Below, piece after piece: positions 16,228 to 25,100 of a stretch of DNA of 64,000 nucleotides. The position numbers were made by a program, and so were the translations under genes. Numbering within the stretch: the first letter of the stretch is position 1; the number at the start of each line of letters is the position of its first letter. The notes below the pieces were generated by a model that searched no databases, was not told the DNA's origin, and saw only the letters and a program-made list of their open reading frames with translations. This DNA is from Halobacillus karajensis (GTDB lineage Bacteria; Bacillota; Bacilli; Bacillales; Halobacillaceae), in contig NZ_FNWW01000003.1 in the NCBI RefSeq assembly GCF_900108515.1, positions 248,001 to 312,000 on the forward strand, given 5' to 3'.

Positions 16228-16890
16228 ATGAAATACCGTTCTGTATTCGATATTATTGGTCCTGTCATGATAGGACCATCAAGTTCACATACCGCAGGTG
16301 CGGCCAGGATCGGGCGTGCTGCCCGTCACTTGTTTGGAAGAGAACCGAAATATGCTCATATCCATTTATATGGATCTTTTGCTAAAACTTATAAAGGGCA
16401 TGGAACAGATGTAGCGATTATCGGAGGACTGCTGGACTATGATACTTACGATGAACGCATCAGTCAATCACTCCATACTGCCCGTGAAAATGGAATGAAA
16501 ATACGTTTTCATGAAGAAGATGCCCATTCAGATCACCCCAATACAGCAAGGGTGAAAATTGGAGATGACAATGGGGAACTCGAACTCGTTGGAATATCCA
16601 TTGGGGGAGGAAAAGCAGAAATAACGGAATTGAATGGCTTTGAGCTCAAGCTATCAGGAAGTCATCCAGCCATTCTTCTCATCCACAATGATCGTTATGG
16701 GGCTATCGCCTCTGCGACTGCTATTCTAGCAAAGAATCAAATTAACATTGGGCGTATGGAAGTCTCCAGAAAGGCAGAAGGGGAACAAGCCTTGATGGTC
16801 ATTGAAGTAGATCAGAATATTGATGACGCCATTTTGGGTGAGTTAGAACGTGCAGATCATATTACTCAAGTAGCAAAAATATCAGATTGA
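16228..16890 (+). CDS. sdaAB: L-serine dehydratase, iron-sulfur type, beta subunit
   Basis: A 220-residue subunit of the [4Fe-4S] L-serine ammonia-lyase that makes pyruvate from serine. The diagnostic GPSSSHTAGAARIGRAAR stretch lies near residues 14-31 and a C-terminal ACT-like part carries DRYGAIASATAILA. The ATG at 16228 was chosen: a GTG nine bases upstream lies inside the AAGGTG ribosome-binding site. It is followed by the alpha subunit gene, and the pair is probably glucose-repressed through the cre-like site. Confidence 0.95.
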   Translation: MKYRSVFDIIGPVMIGPSSSHTAGAARIGRAARHLFGREPKYAHIHLYGSFAKTYKGHGTDVAIIGGLLDYDTYDERISQSLHTARENGMKIRFHEEDAHSDHPNTARVKIGDDNGELELVGISIGGGKAEITELNGFELKLSGSHPAILLIHNDRYGAIASATAILAKNQINIGRMEVSRKAEGEQALMVIEVDQNIDDAILGELERADHITQVAKISD

Positions 16891-16916
16891 TTGAATGGGA
16901 AGAAAGGAGAGAGCGC

Positions 16917-17801
16917 ATGTTTCGTAATGTTGCAGAACTCGTAGAATTAGCAGAAAGTGAAAATATACAAATTTCCGAAGTTATGATTCGTCAGGAGATG
17001 GAAGTAAAACAACTGTCGAGAGAACAAGTTTTTTCCCAAATGGAGCGGAACCTCGATGTGATGGAAAAAGCCGTGGAGGACGGATTGAAGGGGGTTAAAT
17101 CCCATAGTGGATTGACCGGAGGAGACGCAGTCCTTATTCAAAATTATATGAAAAACCACACCCCCTTATCTGGACATCTCCTCATGGATGCTGTCAGCAA
17201 AGCTGTGGCTACCAATGAAGTGAATGCAGCGATGGGGACGATTTGTGCCACTCCGACTGCCGGGAGCGCGGGATGTGTACCTGGAACACTTTTTGCGGTA
17301 AAAAACCAATTGAACCCGACCAGGGAGCAAATGGTACGATATCTTTTCACTTCGGGGGCATTTGGTTTTGTCGTCGCTAATAACGCATCCATTTCTGGGG
17401 CAGCTGGCGGCTGTCAGGCTGAAGTAGGTTCGGCAGCAGGGATGGCCGCAGCAGCGATTGTGGAAATGGCTGGGGGCACACCGTCACAATCGGCTGAAGC
17501 TATGGCCATTACACTAAAAAATATGCTCGGGCTTATTTGTGATCCGGTTGCTGGACTTGTCGAAGTACCTTGTGTGAAAAGGAACGCCATGGGGTCATCC
17601 AATGCGGTTGTTGCAGCAGATATGGCTCTTGCAGGAGTGACCAGCCGTATTCCATGTGATGAAGTTATTGATGCCATGTACAAGGTCGGACAACGCATGC
17701 CTTCTGCCTTTAGAGAAACCGCTCAGGGCGGGCTCGCAGCTACCCCGACAGGCCGGGAGCTGGAAGCAAAAGTGTACGGAATTTCGTTAAAGAAAGAGTG
17801 A
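16917..17801 (+). CDS. sdaAA: L-serine dehydratase, iron-sulfur type, alpha subunit
   Basis: A 294-residue catalytic subunit. The cluster-binding cysteines are visible in GTICATPTAGSAGCVPG and in LICDPVAGLVEVPC. The ATG at 16917 follows AAAGGAGAG; an in-frame start 30 bases upstream overlaps the end of the sdaAB stop region without a site. B. subtilis SdaAA is about 300 residues, which agrees. The stop codon overlaps the GTG start of recG by four bases, so recG is translationally coupled. Confidence 0.95.
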   Translation: MFRNVAELVELAESENIQISEVMIRQEMEVKQLSREQVFSQMERNLDVMEKAVEDGLKGVKSHSGLTGGDAVLIQNYMKNHTPLSGHLLMDAVSKAVATNEVNAAMGTICATPTAGSAGCVPGTLFAVKNQLNPTREQMVRYLFTSGAFGFVVANNASISGAAGGCQAEVGSAAGMAAAAIVEMAGGTPSQSAEAMAITLKNMLGLICDPVAGLVEVPCVKRNAMGSSNAVVAADMALAGVTSRIPCDEVIDAMYKVGQRMPSAFRETAQGGLAATPTGRELEAKVYGISLKKE

Positions 17802-19843
17802 ATGACGTGTTACATCGATCGATCAGTGATGTCAAAGGAGTAGGGGAGAAACTCCAATCCCAACTAAATGATCTTGGGCTTTTCACCGTGGAGGATTTGC
17901 TTTTTTATTTTCCACATCGCTATGATTCCTACGAAGTCAAACCGCTTACAGAATTGACACATAATGAAAAAGCTACCATCGAAGGGGAAGTAGCATCAGA
18001 ACCAGTGCTCAGTTTCTATGGGAGGAAAAAATCACGCTTAACGTTTACCTTGCAAGTCGACCATTTTGCTGTAAAAGCTGTGATGTTCAATCGTGCGTTT
18101 GCAAAAAAACAGCTGAATCAAGGGGATACAGTAACGGTTACTGGAAAGTGGGATCAACAACGCCTGCAGATGACAGTCAGCCAGTTTAAAAAAGGGGAGT
18201 CCAAAAGTCAGGAGCCTATCCAGCCTGTCTACACTTTAAAAGAAGGGGTTAACCTTCATACGTTAAGAAAAGTGATCAAAACAGCTCTTGAGGAATTCGG
18301 CGGGGAAGTCCCGGAGATTCTCCCGGAAGACCTTGCCTTAGCCTATAAACTCCCCGGTCGGACGCAAGCCTTACATCAAATGCATTACCCTGAAACGAGG
18401 GTAATGCTTAAGCATGCGAAACGACGGTTCATATATGAAGAGTTTTTGATTTTCCAATTGAAGATGCAATTGTTGAGAAAACACAACCGTGAATCTACAA
18501 AAGGCCATATACAGGAATACAATAATAATGAATTAACTTCCTTCGTCCAGTCTTTACCTTTTGAATTGACATCTGCGCAGAAGCGTTCACTGGCAGAAAT
18601 ACTGAAAGATATGAAGAGCCCGCATCGGATGAATCGTTTGCTGCAAGGAGATGTAGGATCAGGTAAAACCGCAGTGGCTGCTATTGCCCTCTATGCCTCA
18701 ATTACGGCTGGTTATCAAGGAGCGCTGATGGTTCCAACAGAAATTCTTGCCGAACAACATTACCACTCGCTGGCAGAAATGTTTGAAGGACGAGCTAATG
18801 TTGCTTTATTGACTGGTTCCATTAAAGGGAAGCGCCGTCGAGAAATTCTCGAAGCCGTTGAGCAAAAGGAAATCGATATTTTGGTCGGTACACATGCTTT
18901 AATACAAGATGAAGTGGTGTTTCAAAGTCTTGGGTTCGTCATCGTCGATGAACAGCATCGCTTTGGTGTTCAGCAAAGACGTGGACTTAGAGACAAGGGG
19001 CTTTCTCCGGATGTTTTATTTATGACAGCCACACCCATTCCAAGAACACTGGCCATTACAGCTTTCGGGGATATGGATGTAAGTGTCATCGATGAAATGC
19101 CGGCAGGGAGAAAACCTGTCGATACCTATTGGGTCAAAGGAGAAATGACGAACAGGGTTCTTAGTTTTATCCAAAAAGAAATTGATCAAGGACACCAGGC
19201 CTATGTGATCTGTCCACTCATTGAAGAGTCCGATCAATTGGATATTCAAAATGCAATTGAACTCTATAATCAATTGAGCGCAGTATTTGAGCCAAAAGTA
19301 TCCGTCGGGCTCATGCATGGACGACTCCCTAATGAAGAAAAAGAGGAGGTCATGCAGCAGTTTGCCGCCAATGATCTGAATATTCTCGTTTCGACGACCG
19401 TTGTAGAAGTGGGAGTGAATGTTCCCAATGCTACCGTCATGGTTATTTATGACGCGCAAAGATTTGGTCTCTCTCAGTTACACCAGCTCAGGGGCCGTGT
19501 GGGTCGTGGAGCGGATCAAAGCTATTGTATCTTGCTTGGTGACCCACAAGGTGATGTTGGAAAAGAACGGATGAGAATCATGACAGAAACAAATGATGGT
19601 TTTGAACTCTCGGAACAAGACTTGAAGTTGCGTGGCCCAGGAGACTTTTTTGGGAAAAAGCAAAGTGGACTTCCGGATTTTAAAGTAGGAGATATGGTTC
19701 ATGATTATCGTGCTCTTGAAACCGCCAGAAAAGACGCAGCCGAGATGATTATGGAAAATACTCTTGAGGAAGATGAACGATACAAAACGCTTAGAGAATA
19801 CGTATATAGGGATAAACATTTGCTTGGAAATGTGTTGGATTAA
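17798..19843 (+). CDS. recG: ATP-dependent DNA helicase RecG
   Basis: A 681-residue superfamily 2 helicase that remodels stalled replication forks and Holliday junctions. The N-terminal wedge/OB domain includes SDVKGVGEKL. The helicase core has Walker A GDVGSGKT (284-291), the DEQHR box, TATPIPRT and the C-terminal QLHQLRGRVGRG motif. The GTG start overlaps the sdaAA stop (GTGA). It is the usual neighbour of fapR, but here it is separated from it by an intrinsic terminator and a fresh promoter. Confidence 0.97.
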   Translation: MNDVLHRSISDVKGVGEKLQSQLNDLGLFTVEDLLFYFPHRYDSYEVKPLTELTHNEKATIEGEVASEPVLSFYGRKKSRLTFTLQVDHFAVKAVMFNRAFAKKQLNQGDTVTVTGKWDQQRLQMTVSQFKKGESKSQEPIQPVYTLKEGVNLHTLRKVIKTALEEFGGEVPEILPEDLALAYKLPGRTQALHQMHYPETRVMLKHAKRRFIYEEFLIFQLKMQLLRKHNRESTKGHIQEYNNNELTSFVQSLPFELTSAQKRSLAEILKDMKSPHRMNRLLQGDVGSGKTAVAAIALYASITAGYQGALMVPTEILAEQHYHSLAEMFEGRANVALLTGSIKGKRRREILEAVEQKEIDILVGTHALIQDEVVFQSLGFVIVDEQHRFGVQQRRGLRDKGLSPDVLFMTATPIPRTLAITAFGDMDVSVIDEMPAGRKPVDTYWVKGEMTNRVLSFIQKEIDQGHQAYVICPLIEESDQLDIQNAIELYNQLSAVFEPKVSVGLMHGRLPNEEKEEVMQQFAANDLNILVSTTVVEVGVNVPNATVMVIYDAQRFGLSQLHQLRGRVGRGADQSYCILLGDPQGDVGKERMRIMTETNDGFELSEQDLKLRGPGDFFGKKQSGLPDFKVGDMVHDYRALETARKDAAEMIMENTLEEDERYKTLREYVYRDKHLLGNVLD

Positions 19844-19873
19844 GGCTAAAAGCTTATAATAGCGCTGCGTTCA

Positions 19874-19905
19874 CCCGATCATGCGTATAGCCAAGCATGA
19901 TCGGG
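19874..19905 (+). repeat. Perfect 11-bp inverted repeat after recG
   Basis: CCCGATCATGC 19874-19884 and GCATGATCGGG 19895-19905 enclose a 10-base loop. There is no clean T-run after it, so it is a poor terminator on its own; it may stabilise the recG mRNA end or be a protein-binding palindrome. Confidence 0.6.
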
Positions 19906-19959
19906 ATGGTTTGTCATAGAAATATTTGGGTTGGATTTTATATCTCCAAGACCATTACT

Positions 19960-20000
19960 AAGGCAAAGGCCCTCATTATTTGAGGGCCTTTGCCTTTTCC
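19960..20000 (+). terminator. Intrinsic terminator between recG and fapR
   Basis: AGGCAAAGGCCCTCA 19961-19975 pairs perfectly with TGAGGGCCTTTGCCT 19981-19995, followed by TTTT-rich sequence. Confidence 0.88.
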
Positions 20001-20100
20001 TTAAGGGTAATCACTTATTTTTTCGATTATTCTTTGTTGTTATGGGAGTTTCGGTGAATGCTAATGGAGAGGAATGGTGGAAGAGAATTTTAGCTAATCC

Positions 20101-20150
20101 TTGCGTAAATGAATGTGGTATTATATATTACTATTAGTACCTAGTCATAA
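20101..20150 (+). promoter_or_regulatory. fapR promoter and FapR operator
   Basis: TTGCGT 20101-20106, a 17-base spacer and TATATT 20124-20129 form the promoter. Directly downstream, TTAGTACCTAGTCATAA 20134-20150 matches the 17-bp FapR operator pattern (TTAGTACC left half, slightly degenerate right half). This places the fap operon under autoregulation relieved by malonyl-CoA. Confidence 0.82.
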
Positions 20151-20187
20151 AGGCAGCGCTTATGATTAAATGAACGGTGGAATCAGT

Positions 20188-20748
20188 ATGAAAAAGTCTA
20201 AAAAAGTACGTCAAGAGGAACTGAAAACGAAAATAGACCATACCCCCTTCATTACAGACGAAGAACTAGCAAAATCATTCGGGGTCAGCATTCAAACGAT
20301 AAGATTGGACAGAATGGAGCTCGGCATTCCAGAATTACGGGAACGTATTAAGTCCGTAGCCACACAAGAATGGAATGAGACGGTGAAAGCTTTACCTGTA
20401 GAAGAAATCATCGGGGAAGTGGTGGATCTGGAACTTGATGATAGGGCGATTTCCATATTAGATATCCGGCCAGAGCACGTATTCTCAAGGAATCATATAG
20501 CAAGAGGGCATTATTTGTTTGCCCAGGCTAATTCACTAGCTGTGGCTCTTATTAACGATGAGCTTGCTCTTACAGCCCATTCCACCATATCTTTTACTCG
20601 GCCTGTGAAACTTGGAGAACGTGTGGTAGCCAAAGCGATGGTCAGAGGGCAAGACGAAAAAGGCCGTACCCTTGTGAATGTACATAGTTTTGTGGATAAC
20701 GAAGAAGTGTTCGCAGGGACATTTGAAATGTATCGCTCGAATCAATAG
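20188..20748 (+). CDS. fapR: Fatty acid and phospholipid biosynthesis regulator FapR
   Basis: A 186-residue repressor. An N-terminal DeoR-like helix-turn-helix ([22 protein letters not shown], about 21-42) and a C-terminal hotdog domain that binds malonyl-CoA (from about 90, [18 protein letters not shown]) give the known FapR layout. The start at 20188 matches the B. subtilis protein length and N terminus; six extra upstream codons lack a site. It is the first gene of fapR-plsX-fabD-fabG, with a FapR operator in front of it. Confidence 0.96.
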   Translation: MKKSKKVRQEELKTKIDHTPFITDEELAKSFGVSIQTIRLDRMELGIPELRERIKSVATQEWNETVKALPVEEIIGEVVDLELDDRAISILDIRPEHVFSRNHIARGHYLFAQANSLAVALINDELALTAHSTISFTRPVKLGERVVAKAMVRGQDEKGRTLVNVHSFVDNEEVFAGTFEMYRSNQ

Positions 20749-20765
20749 AAGGAGATGGATTGAGT

Positions 20766-21770
20766 ATGAAACTAGCCATTGATGCCATGGGCGGTGACAA
20801 CGCTCCTGAAGCGATTGTTAAAGGGGCTGTTCAAGCCGCAGATACCATCGACGGACTGGAAATCACCCTTGTAGGGGATGAGGCAAAAATTAAGCCTTAT
20901 TTGAAAGGGCAGTCGAACGTATCCATTTTACATACAACGGAAGTTATAACAGCAGAAGATGAACCAGTTCGAGCTGTTAGGAGAAAAAAACAGTCTTCCA
21001 TGGTGCTTACAGCCAATGAGGTGAAAGAAGGACGTGCGGATGGCTGTATATCTGCTGGTAATACGGGAGCATTGATGAGCGCGGGATTGTTCGTGGTTGG
21101 ACGGATGAAAGGGGTAGACAGACCTGCACTTAGCCCCACCCTTCCAACATCTGATGGCAAAGGCTTTCTAATGCTGGATGTAGGAGCGAATGTGGATGCT
21201 AAACCAGCACATCTTCTCCAGTATGCAGTAATTGGAAGTATTTATGCTAAAAATGTCCGTCAAATCAAAAATCCACGTATCGGTCTGCTAAACGTTGGTA
21301 CGGAAGACGGCAAAGGAAGCGAACTAACGAAGAAATCCTTTGAAATGATGCAGGAAGCACCCCTTAATTTTGTTGGAAATATAGAAGCTCGTGACTTGCT
21401 TGAAGGTGTGGCAGATGTTGTAGTCACAGATGGATTTACTGGAAACGTAGCTTTAAAAACAATCGAGGGTACTGCAATGACGATGTTTTCTATGATAAAG
21501 CAAACATTCATGAGCAATTTCAAGACGAAAATTGCCGCAGGACTCGCAAAGAATGATCTGCGGAAATTAAAAGATCAATTAGATTACAGTGAGTATGGCG
21601 GGGCCGGGCTATTTGGTCTGTCAGCACCTGTGATTAAAGCACATGGTTCATCGAACGACCGTGCTGTTTTGAATGCCATTCGCCAGGCGTGTCAGATGGT
21701 AGAACTTGATGTAACCAACACAATTAAGAACACTTTAATGGAAATGAATAAAGAGGAGGATGAATCATGA
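20766..21770 (+). CDS. plsX: Phosphate acyltransferase PlsX
   Basis: A 334-residue enzyme that converts acyl-ACP and phosphate to acyl-phosphate, the donor for PlsY in phospholipid synthesis. Family marks are the N-terminal [28 protein letters not shown] and the C-terminal [10 protein letters not shown]. The ATG at 20766 agrees with the family N terminus; a TTG six bases upstream also lies behind the AAGGAG site and cannot be excluded. It overlaps fabD by ATGA. FakA near the left end feeds the same acyl-phosphate pool. Confidence 0.95.
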   Translation: MKLAIDAMGGDNAPEAIVKGAVQAADTIDGLEITLVGDEAKIKPYLKGQSNVSILHTTEVITAEDEPVRAVRRKKQSSMVLTANEVKEGRADGCISAGNTGALMSAGLFVVGRMKGVDRPALSPTLPTSDGKGFLMLDVGANVDAKPAHLLQYAVIGSIYAKNVRQIKNPRIGLLNVGTEDGKGSELTKKSFEMMQEAPLNFVGNIEARDLLEGVADVVVTDGFTGNVALKTIEGTAMTMFSMIKQTFMSNFKTKIAAGLAKNDLRKLKDQLDYSEYGGAGLFGLSAPVIKAHGSSNDRAVLNAIRQACQMVELDVTNTIKNTLMEMNKEEDES

Positions 21771-22708
21771 AGCGAATTGCCTGTGTTTTTCCTGGCCAAG
21801 GATCCCAGGAAGTCGGAATGGGGAAAGGGATGTATGAAGCTTACCCTGCTGTGAAACAATTGTTTGATGCTGCGGATGAAACGCTTGGTTATTCATTAAC
21901 AACCCTTATGTTTGAAGGGGCTGCTGAAGAATTGACAAGGACAGAAAATGCCCAGCCAGCTTTACTTCTTAACAGTATGGCTATTCAAGAAGTACTTAAG
22001 GAAGAAGGCGTTGTGCCTGAAATGACAGCCGGTCACAGCTTGGGAGAATATAGTGCTTTAGTGGCTTCTGGTGCTTTAGATCCAATGGAAGCCGTTCAAC
22101 TTGTCCATGTTCGAGGGAAACTCATGGAAGAAGCGTACCCTACAGGAAAAGGAACAATGGCGGCTGTATTAGGGTTAAGTCAAGAAGAGATCGAAGAAGT
22201 GCTTCGTGATTTTGATGGGGATTATGCAGTTGATTTAGCAAACATCAACTGCCCTGGGCAAATTGTAATATCTGGAACAAAGGATGGGGTGGAAAAGGCC
22301 TCTGAGAAATTATCTGAGGCAGGAGCCAAACGGGTGCTTCCTTTGAATGTCAGCGGCCCTTTCCATTCCCGGTTAATGAAACCGGCTAGTGATGACTTTG
22401 CCAACCATTTAGCCGAAACAAAAATTCGTGACGCAGAGATTCCGGTTTACGCAAATGTGACTGCCTCCCCTGTAACAGAAGCAGAAGAAATCGAAAAACT
22501 TTTAGTCGAGCAATTATACTCCCCCGTAAAGTTCCAGCAAATTTTAGAAGCTTTTGTTGACGAAGAGGTGGATGCAATCGTTGAAGTCGGACAAGGGAAA
22601 GTATTAAGCGGGCTTGTCAGGAAAGTGAAACGTAGAATGAAAACTTTCAGTGTACAGGATCCTGAATCACTGCAGGAGTTCATTGAGTGGTATAAGGAGG
22701 AATCTTAA
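21767..22708 (+). CDS. fabD: Malonyl-CoA:ACP transacylase FabD
   Basis: A 313-residue enzyme that moves malonyl from CoA to acyl carrier protein. FPGQGSQ lies near residue 8, and the nucleophile motif GHSLGE at 89-94 carries Ser91. The C-terminal [12 protein letters not shown] is also typical. Start and stop codons overlap both neighbours (ATGA with plsX, one base with fabG), indicating tight coupling in the FapR-controlled operon. Confidence 0.97.
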   Translation: MKRIACVFPGQGSQEVGMGKGMYEAYPAVKQLFDAADETLGYSLTTLMFEGAAEELTRTENAQPALLLNSMAIQEVLKEEGVVPEMTAGHSLGEYSALVASGALDPMEAVQLVHVRGKLMEEAYPTGKGTMAAVLGLSQEEIEEVLRDFDGDYAVDLANINCPGQIVISGTKDGVEKASEKLSEAGAKRVLPLNVSGPFHSRLMKPASDDFANHLAETKIRDAEIPVYANVTASPVTEAEEIEKLLVEQLYSPVKFQQILEAFVDEEVDAIVEVGQGKVLSGLVRKVKRRMKTFSVQDPESLQEFIEWYKEES

Positions 22709-23448
22709 TGTTACAAGACCAAGTGGCTCTCGTAACAGGAGCTTCACGCGGCATTGGTCGCGCGATTGCTCTTGAACTGGCATCCCAGGGAGCGAAAGTA
22801 GCCGTTAATTATGCAGGCAGTGAAGATAAAGCAGAGGCTGTGGTACAAGAAATTAAAGAACGTGGGGGCGTTGGTATCAAAATTCAAGCCAACGTTTCTA
22901 AGGATGCTGATGTAAAAAGGATGGTAAAAAAAGTAGTCGACGAATTTGGTCGCCTAGATATTCTTGTTAATAATGCCGGCATCACTAAAGATAATCTCTT
23001 AATGAGAATGAAAGAAGAGGAGTTCGATGATGTCATAGACACGAACTTAAAAGGTGTCTTCCTTTGTACTAAAGGCGTAACACGACAAATGATGAAGCAG
23101 AAATATGGACGAATCATCAATGTGGCGTCAATCGTTGGGGTTTCTGGAAATCCTGGACAGGCGAACTACGTAGCTGCAAAAGCCGGAGTCATTGGGATGA
23201 CTAAATCGAACGCCAAAGAATTAGCCGCTCGAAATATTCAAGTGAACGCCGTCGCACCCGGGTATATCTCTACAGATATGACAGATTCTCTGACGGATGA
23301 ACAGCGTGAGCAAATGCTCAGTCTAATTCCTTTAAAGCGTCTTGGAGAAGCGGCGGATGTCGCACGCGTTGTGCGTTTTCTTGCTACGGAAGATGCGGCT
23401 TATATGACCGGTCAGACCTTGCATGTCGACGGTGGTATGGTAATGTAA
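22708..23448 (+). CDS. fabG: 3-oxoacyl-[ACP] reductase FabG
   Basis: A 246-residue short-chain dehydrogenase that reduces beta-ketoacyl-ACP with NADPH. The [12 protein letters not shown] cofactor motif starts near residue 10, NNAGIT follows, and the catalytic Ser-Tyr-Lys triad appears as VASIVG and NYVAAKAG. The C terminus [13 protein letters not shown] is typical. It starts on the last base of fabD with an AAGGAGGA site. A small hairpin and a new promoter follow before acpP. Confidence 0.97.
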   Translation: MLQDQVALVTGASRGIGRAIALELASQGAKVAVNYAGSEDKAEAVVQEIKERGGVGIKIQANVSKDADVKRMVKKVVDEFGRLDILVNNAGITKDNLLMRMKEEEFDDVIDTNLKGVFLCTKGVTRQMMKQKYGRIINVASIVGVSGNPGQANYVAAKAGVIGMTKSNAKELAARNIQVNAVAPGYISTDMTDSLTDEQREQMLSLIPLKRLGEAADVARVVRFLATEDAAYMTGQTLHVDGGMVM

Positions 23449-23460
23449 GAAAGGGAATAG

Positions 23461-23518
23461 AAATAGATCTCTATTTTGATGAGAGCTATTGCGCTTTTTA
23501 TAAGGTTTTTACTATAAT
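23461..23518 (+). promoter_or_regulatory. Small hairpin and acpP promoter
   Basis: AAATAGA 23461-23467 / TCTATTT 23470-23476 is a short stem that may attenuate read-through. Then TTGCGC 23489-23494, an 18-base spacer and TATAAT 23513-23518 form a good sigma-A promoter, giving the abundant carrier protein its own transcript. Confidence 0.7.
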
Positions 23519-23541
23519 TACTGAAGGGAGGTGAGGTTCCA

Positions 23542-23775
23542 ATGGCAGAAACATTTGATCGTGTAAAACAAATCATCGTCGATCGTCTAGATGTTGACGA
23601 GTCTAAAGTGACTATGGAAGCTTCCTTCAAAGAAGATCTAGAAGCAGACTCTCTTGATGTAGTAGAGCTTGTAATGGAGCTTGAAGATGAGTTTGATATG
23701 GAAATTTCTGATGAAGAAGCTGAAAAAATCAATACAGTAGGCGACGCTGTGAATTACATAAGCAGCCAGTCGTAA
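23542..23775 (+). CDS. acpP: Acyl carrier protein
   Basis: A 77-residue acidic protein. The phosphopantetheine site EADSLD with Ser37 is present and the length is typical. It carries growing acyl chains as thioesters for fatty acid and phospholipid synthesis. A strong GGGAGGTGAGG ribosome-binding site precedes the ATG. It can be transcribed with fapR-fabG and from its own promoter, and a partial terminator follows before rnc. Confidence 0.98.
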   Translation: MAETFDRVKQIIVDRLDVDESKVTMEASFKEDLEADSLDVVELVMELEDEFDMEISDEEAEKINTVGDAVNYISSQS

Positions 23776-23780
23776 ACGAT

Positions 23781-23813
23781 AGGATTGCTGTCCGTAATTA
23801 CGGGCAGCCTTTC
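23781..23813 (+). terminator. Hairpin between acpP and rnc (partial terminator)
   Basis: GCTGTCCGT 23787-23795 pairs with ACGGGCAGC 23800-23808 across an AATT loop. The following T-run is interrupted, so some read-through into rnc is expected. Confidence 0.6.
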
Positions 23814-23855
23814 CTGTATTTTAAAAGAAATTCATAGTAAAGGACAAGGTGATTT

Positions 23856-24548
23856 ATGGATGATTTTTCCAGTTTCCAGAAAAAAATAGATGTTCAGTTT
23901 AATGATATCTCGTTACTGGAACAGGCTTTCACGCATTCATCTTATGTGAATGAGCATCGGAAAACCGATCGAGAAGATAATGAAAGACTCGAGTTTCTAG
24001 GGGATGCTGTCTTAGAACTAGGGGTCTCTCAATATTTATACCGGGAATTTCCGGATATGGCAGAAGGCGAGCTTACAAAGTTCAGGGCCTCGATCGTGTG
24101 TGAAGTCTCATTGGTAGAGTTTGCTAATGAGTTGAATTTCCAAGACCTGATTCTACTCGGTAAAGGAGAAGAGTTAACGGGGGGGCGCAATCGACCAGCT
24201 TTGCTTGCTGATGTTTTTGAAGCGTTCATCGGTGCTCTTTATCTGGACCAGGGTTATGATGCAGTCATACAGTTTCTTAAAACGTATGTGTATCCAAAAG
24301 TGAAAAAAGGTGCTTTTTCTCATGCGATGGATTTCAAAAGTCAACTTCAAGAGTTCATCCAGCGAGATAAGAATAGTAAGATTGAATATGCAATCGTTGA
24401 AGAAAGAGGTCCAGCTCATAGTCGCGAGTTTATTGCTCATGTTCTCATACAGGATGAGATCGGTGGGATTGGCATCGGCCGTACCAAAAAGGAAGCAGAG
24501 CAGAAAGCGGCCCAGCAAGCTTTAGAAAACCAAGGGGCCCATCTCTAA
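23856..24548 (+). CDS. rnc: Ribonuclease III
   Basis: A 230-residue double-strand-specific endonuclease for rRNA processing and mRNA decay. The catalytic signature [13 protein letters not shown] lies near residues 43-55, and a C-terminal double-stranded RNA-binding domain begins about residue 158 ([10 protein letters not shown]) and ends with [15 protein letters not shown]. The start follows CAAGGTG. A strong terminator follows. In B. subtilis smc comes directly next; here a minus-strand gene intervenes. Confidence 0.97.
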   Translation: MDDFSSFQKKIDVQFNDISLLEQAFTHSSYVNEHRKTDREDNERLEFLGDAVLELGVSQYLYREFPDMAEGELTKFRASIVCEVSLVEFANELNFQDLILLGKGEELTGGRNRPALLADVFEAFIGALYLDQGYDAVIQFLKTYVYPKVKKGAFSHAMDFKSQLQEFIQRDKNSKIEYAIVEERGPAHSREFIAHVLIQDEIGGIGIGRTKKEAEQKAAQQALENQGAHL

Positions 24549-24587
24549 GAGGAAAGCAATCTTTATACATGAATGCCATCGATAATG

Positions 24588-24620
24588 AAAAGCCCAGAGG
24601 TCCAACTCTGGGCTTTTGCT
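24588..24620 (+). terminator. Intrinsic terminator after rnc
   Basis: AAAAGCCCAGAG 24588-24599 pairs perfectly with CTCTGGGCTTTT 24606-24617, with a T-run inside the 3' arm. Confidence 0.88.
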
Positions 24621-24632
24621 ATGAAAAAACGG

Positions 24633-24676
24633 ATAAAAAACGACCGTTCCCTGCTTTTTTGGAAACGGTCGCTGTT
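24633..24676 (-). terminator. Intrinsic terminator of the minus-strand UPF0435 gene
   Basis: CGACCGTTCC 24641-24650 pairs with GGAAACGGTCG 24661-24671 with one bulge; on the minus strand a T-run follows. Confidence 0.8.
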
Positions 24677-24696
24677 AAGGGAACATATAAAAGCGG

Positions 24697-24918
24697 TTAC
24701 TTTCTATATTGGCCGAGCTCAGTAACGAAAGCCTGTATCTCAGAGACGCTAAGTTGTCCTTTCATTTCAATAATGTCATGGAGTGACTTGATCTCCTCAT
24801 ATTTATTGAGGTCGTAATCTTCCGGGTCCATGAGAGATCGGTTGACTACTTGTAATTTCTCGGCCATGTCGTTAATGATGACCTCTAGGTTCTCTTGTTT
24901 AGGTTCTTGTAAACTCAA
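24697..24918 (-). CDS. UPF0435 (DUF1128) family protein, YfkK-like
   Basis: A 73-residue acidic helical protein. The core (LEVIINDMAEKLQVVN, then YDLNKYEEIKSLHDII, SVSEIQAFVTELG and a terminal RK) matches the UPF0435/DUF1128 family, typified by B. subtilis YfkK, whose function is unknown. The frame opens at a TTG that sits on the AAGGAGGA site, so the next TTG at 24918, eight bases after GGAGG, is taken as the start. It is placed alone, convergent with rnc and divergent from smc, at a point where most relatives have rnc-smc adjacent. Confidence 0.75.
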   Translation of the reverse strand: MSLQEPKQENLEVIINDMAEKLQVVNRSLMDPEDYDLNKYEEIKSLHDIIEMKGQLSVSEIQAFVTELGQYRK

Positions 24919-25100
24919 AAATGAATCCTCCTTCAAAGGCTCTTTTTGTAGGCTATTACATATGATAAAGGACTTTGGCTAATTTTGAAACCCTATGTCG
25001 GAAGAAAAGAGCGCTGACGTTCCTACCGTAGGGCAAGGGTTTATGATAAAATAAACAAGTTGAGTGAATGAAAGATTTGTGAAAAAACAGGAGGATGAAT

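Noticed and set aside
19016-19459. 147-codon minus-strand open frame within recG
   Set aside because: It is the antisense shadow of the conserved RecG helicase core, with no ribosome-binding site or family match.
19931-20137. 68-codon frame before fapR
   Set aside because: It spans the recG terminator, the fapR promoter and part of the FapR operator; not coding.
24569-24817. 82-codon plus-strand frame between rnc and smc
   Set aside because: It overlaps two terminators and the minus-strand UPF0435 gene, which has the better family match.
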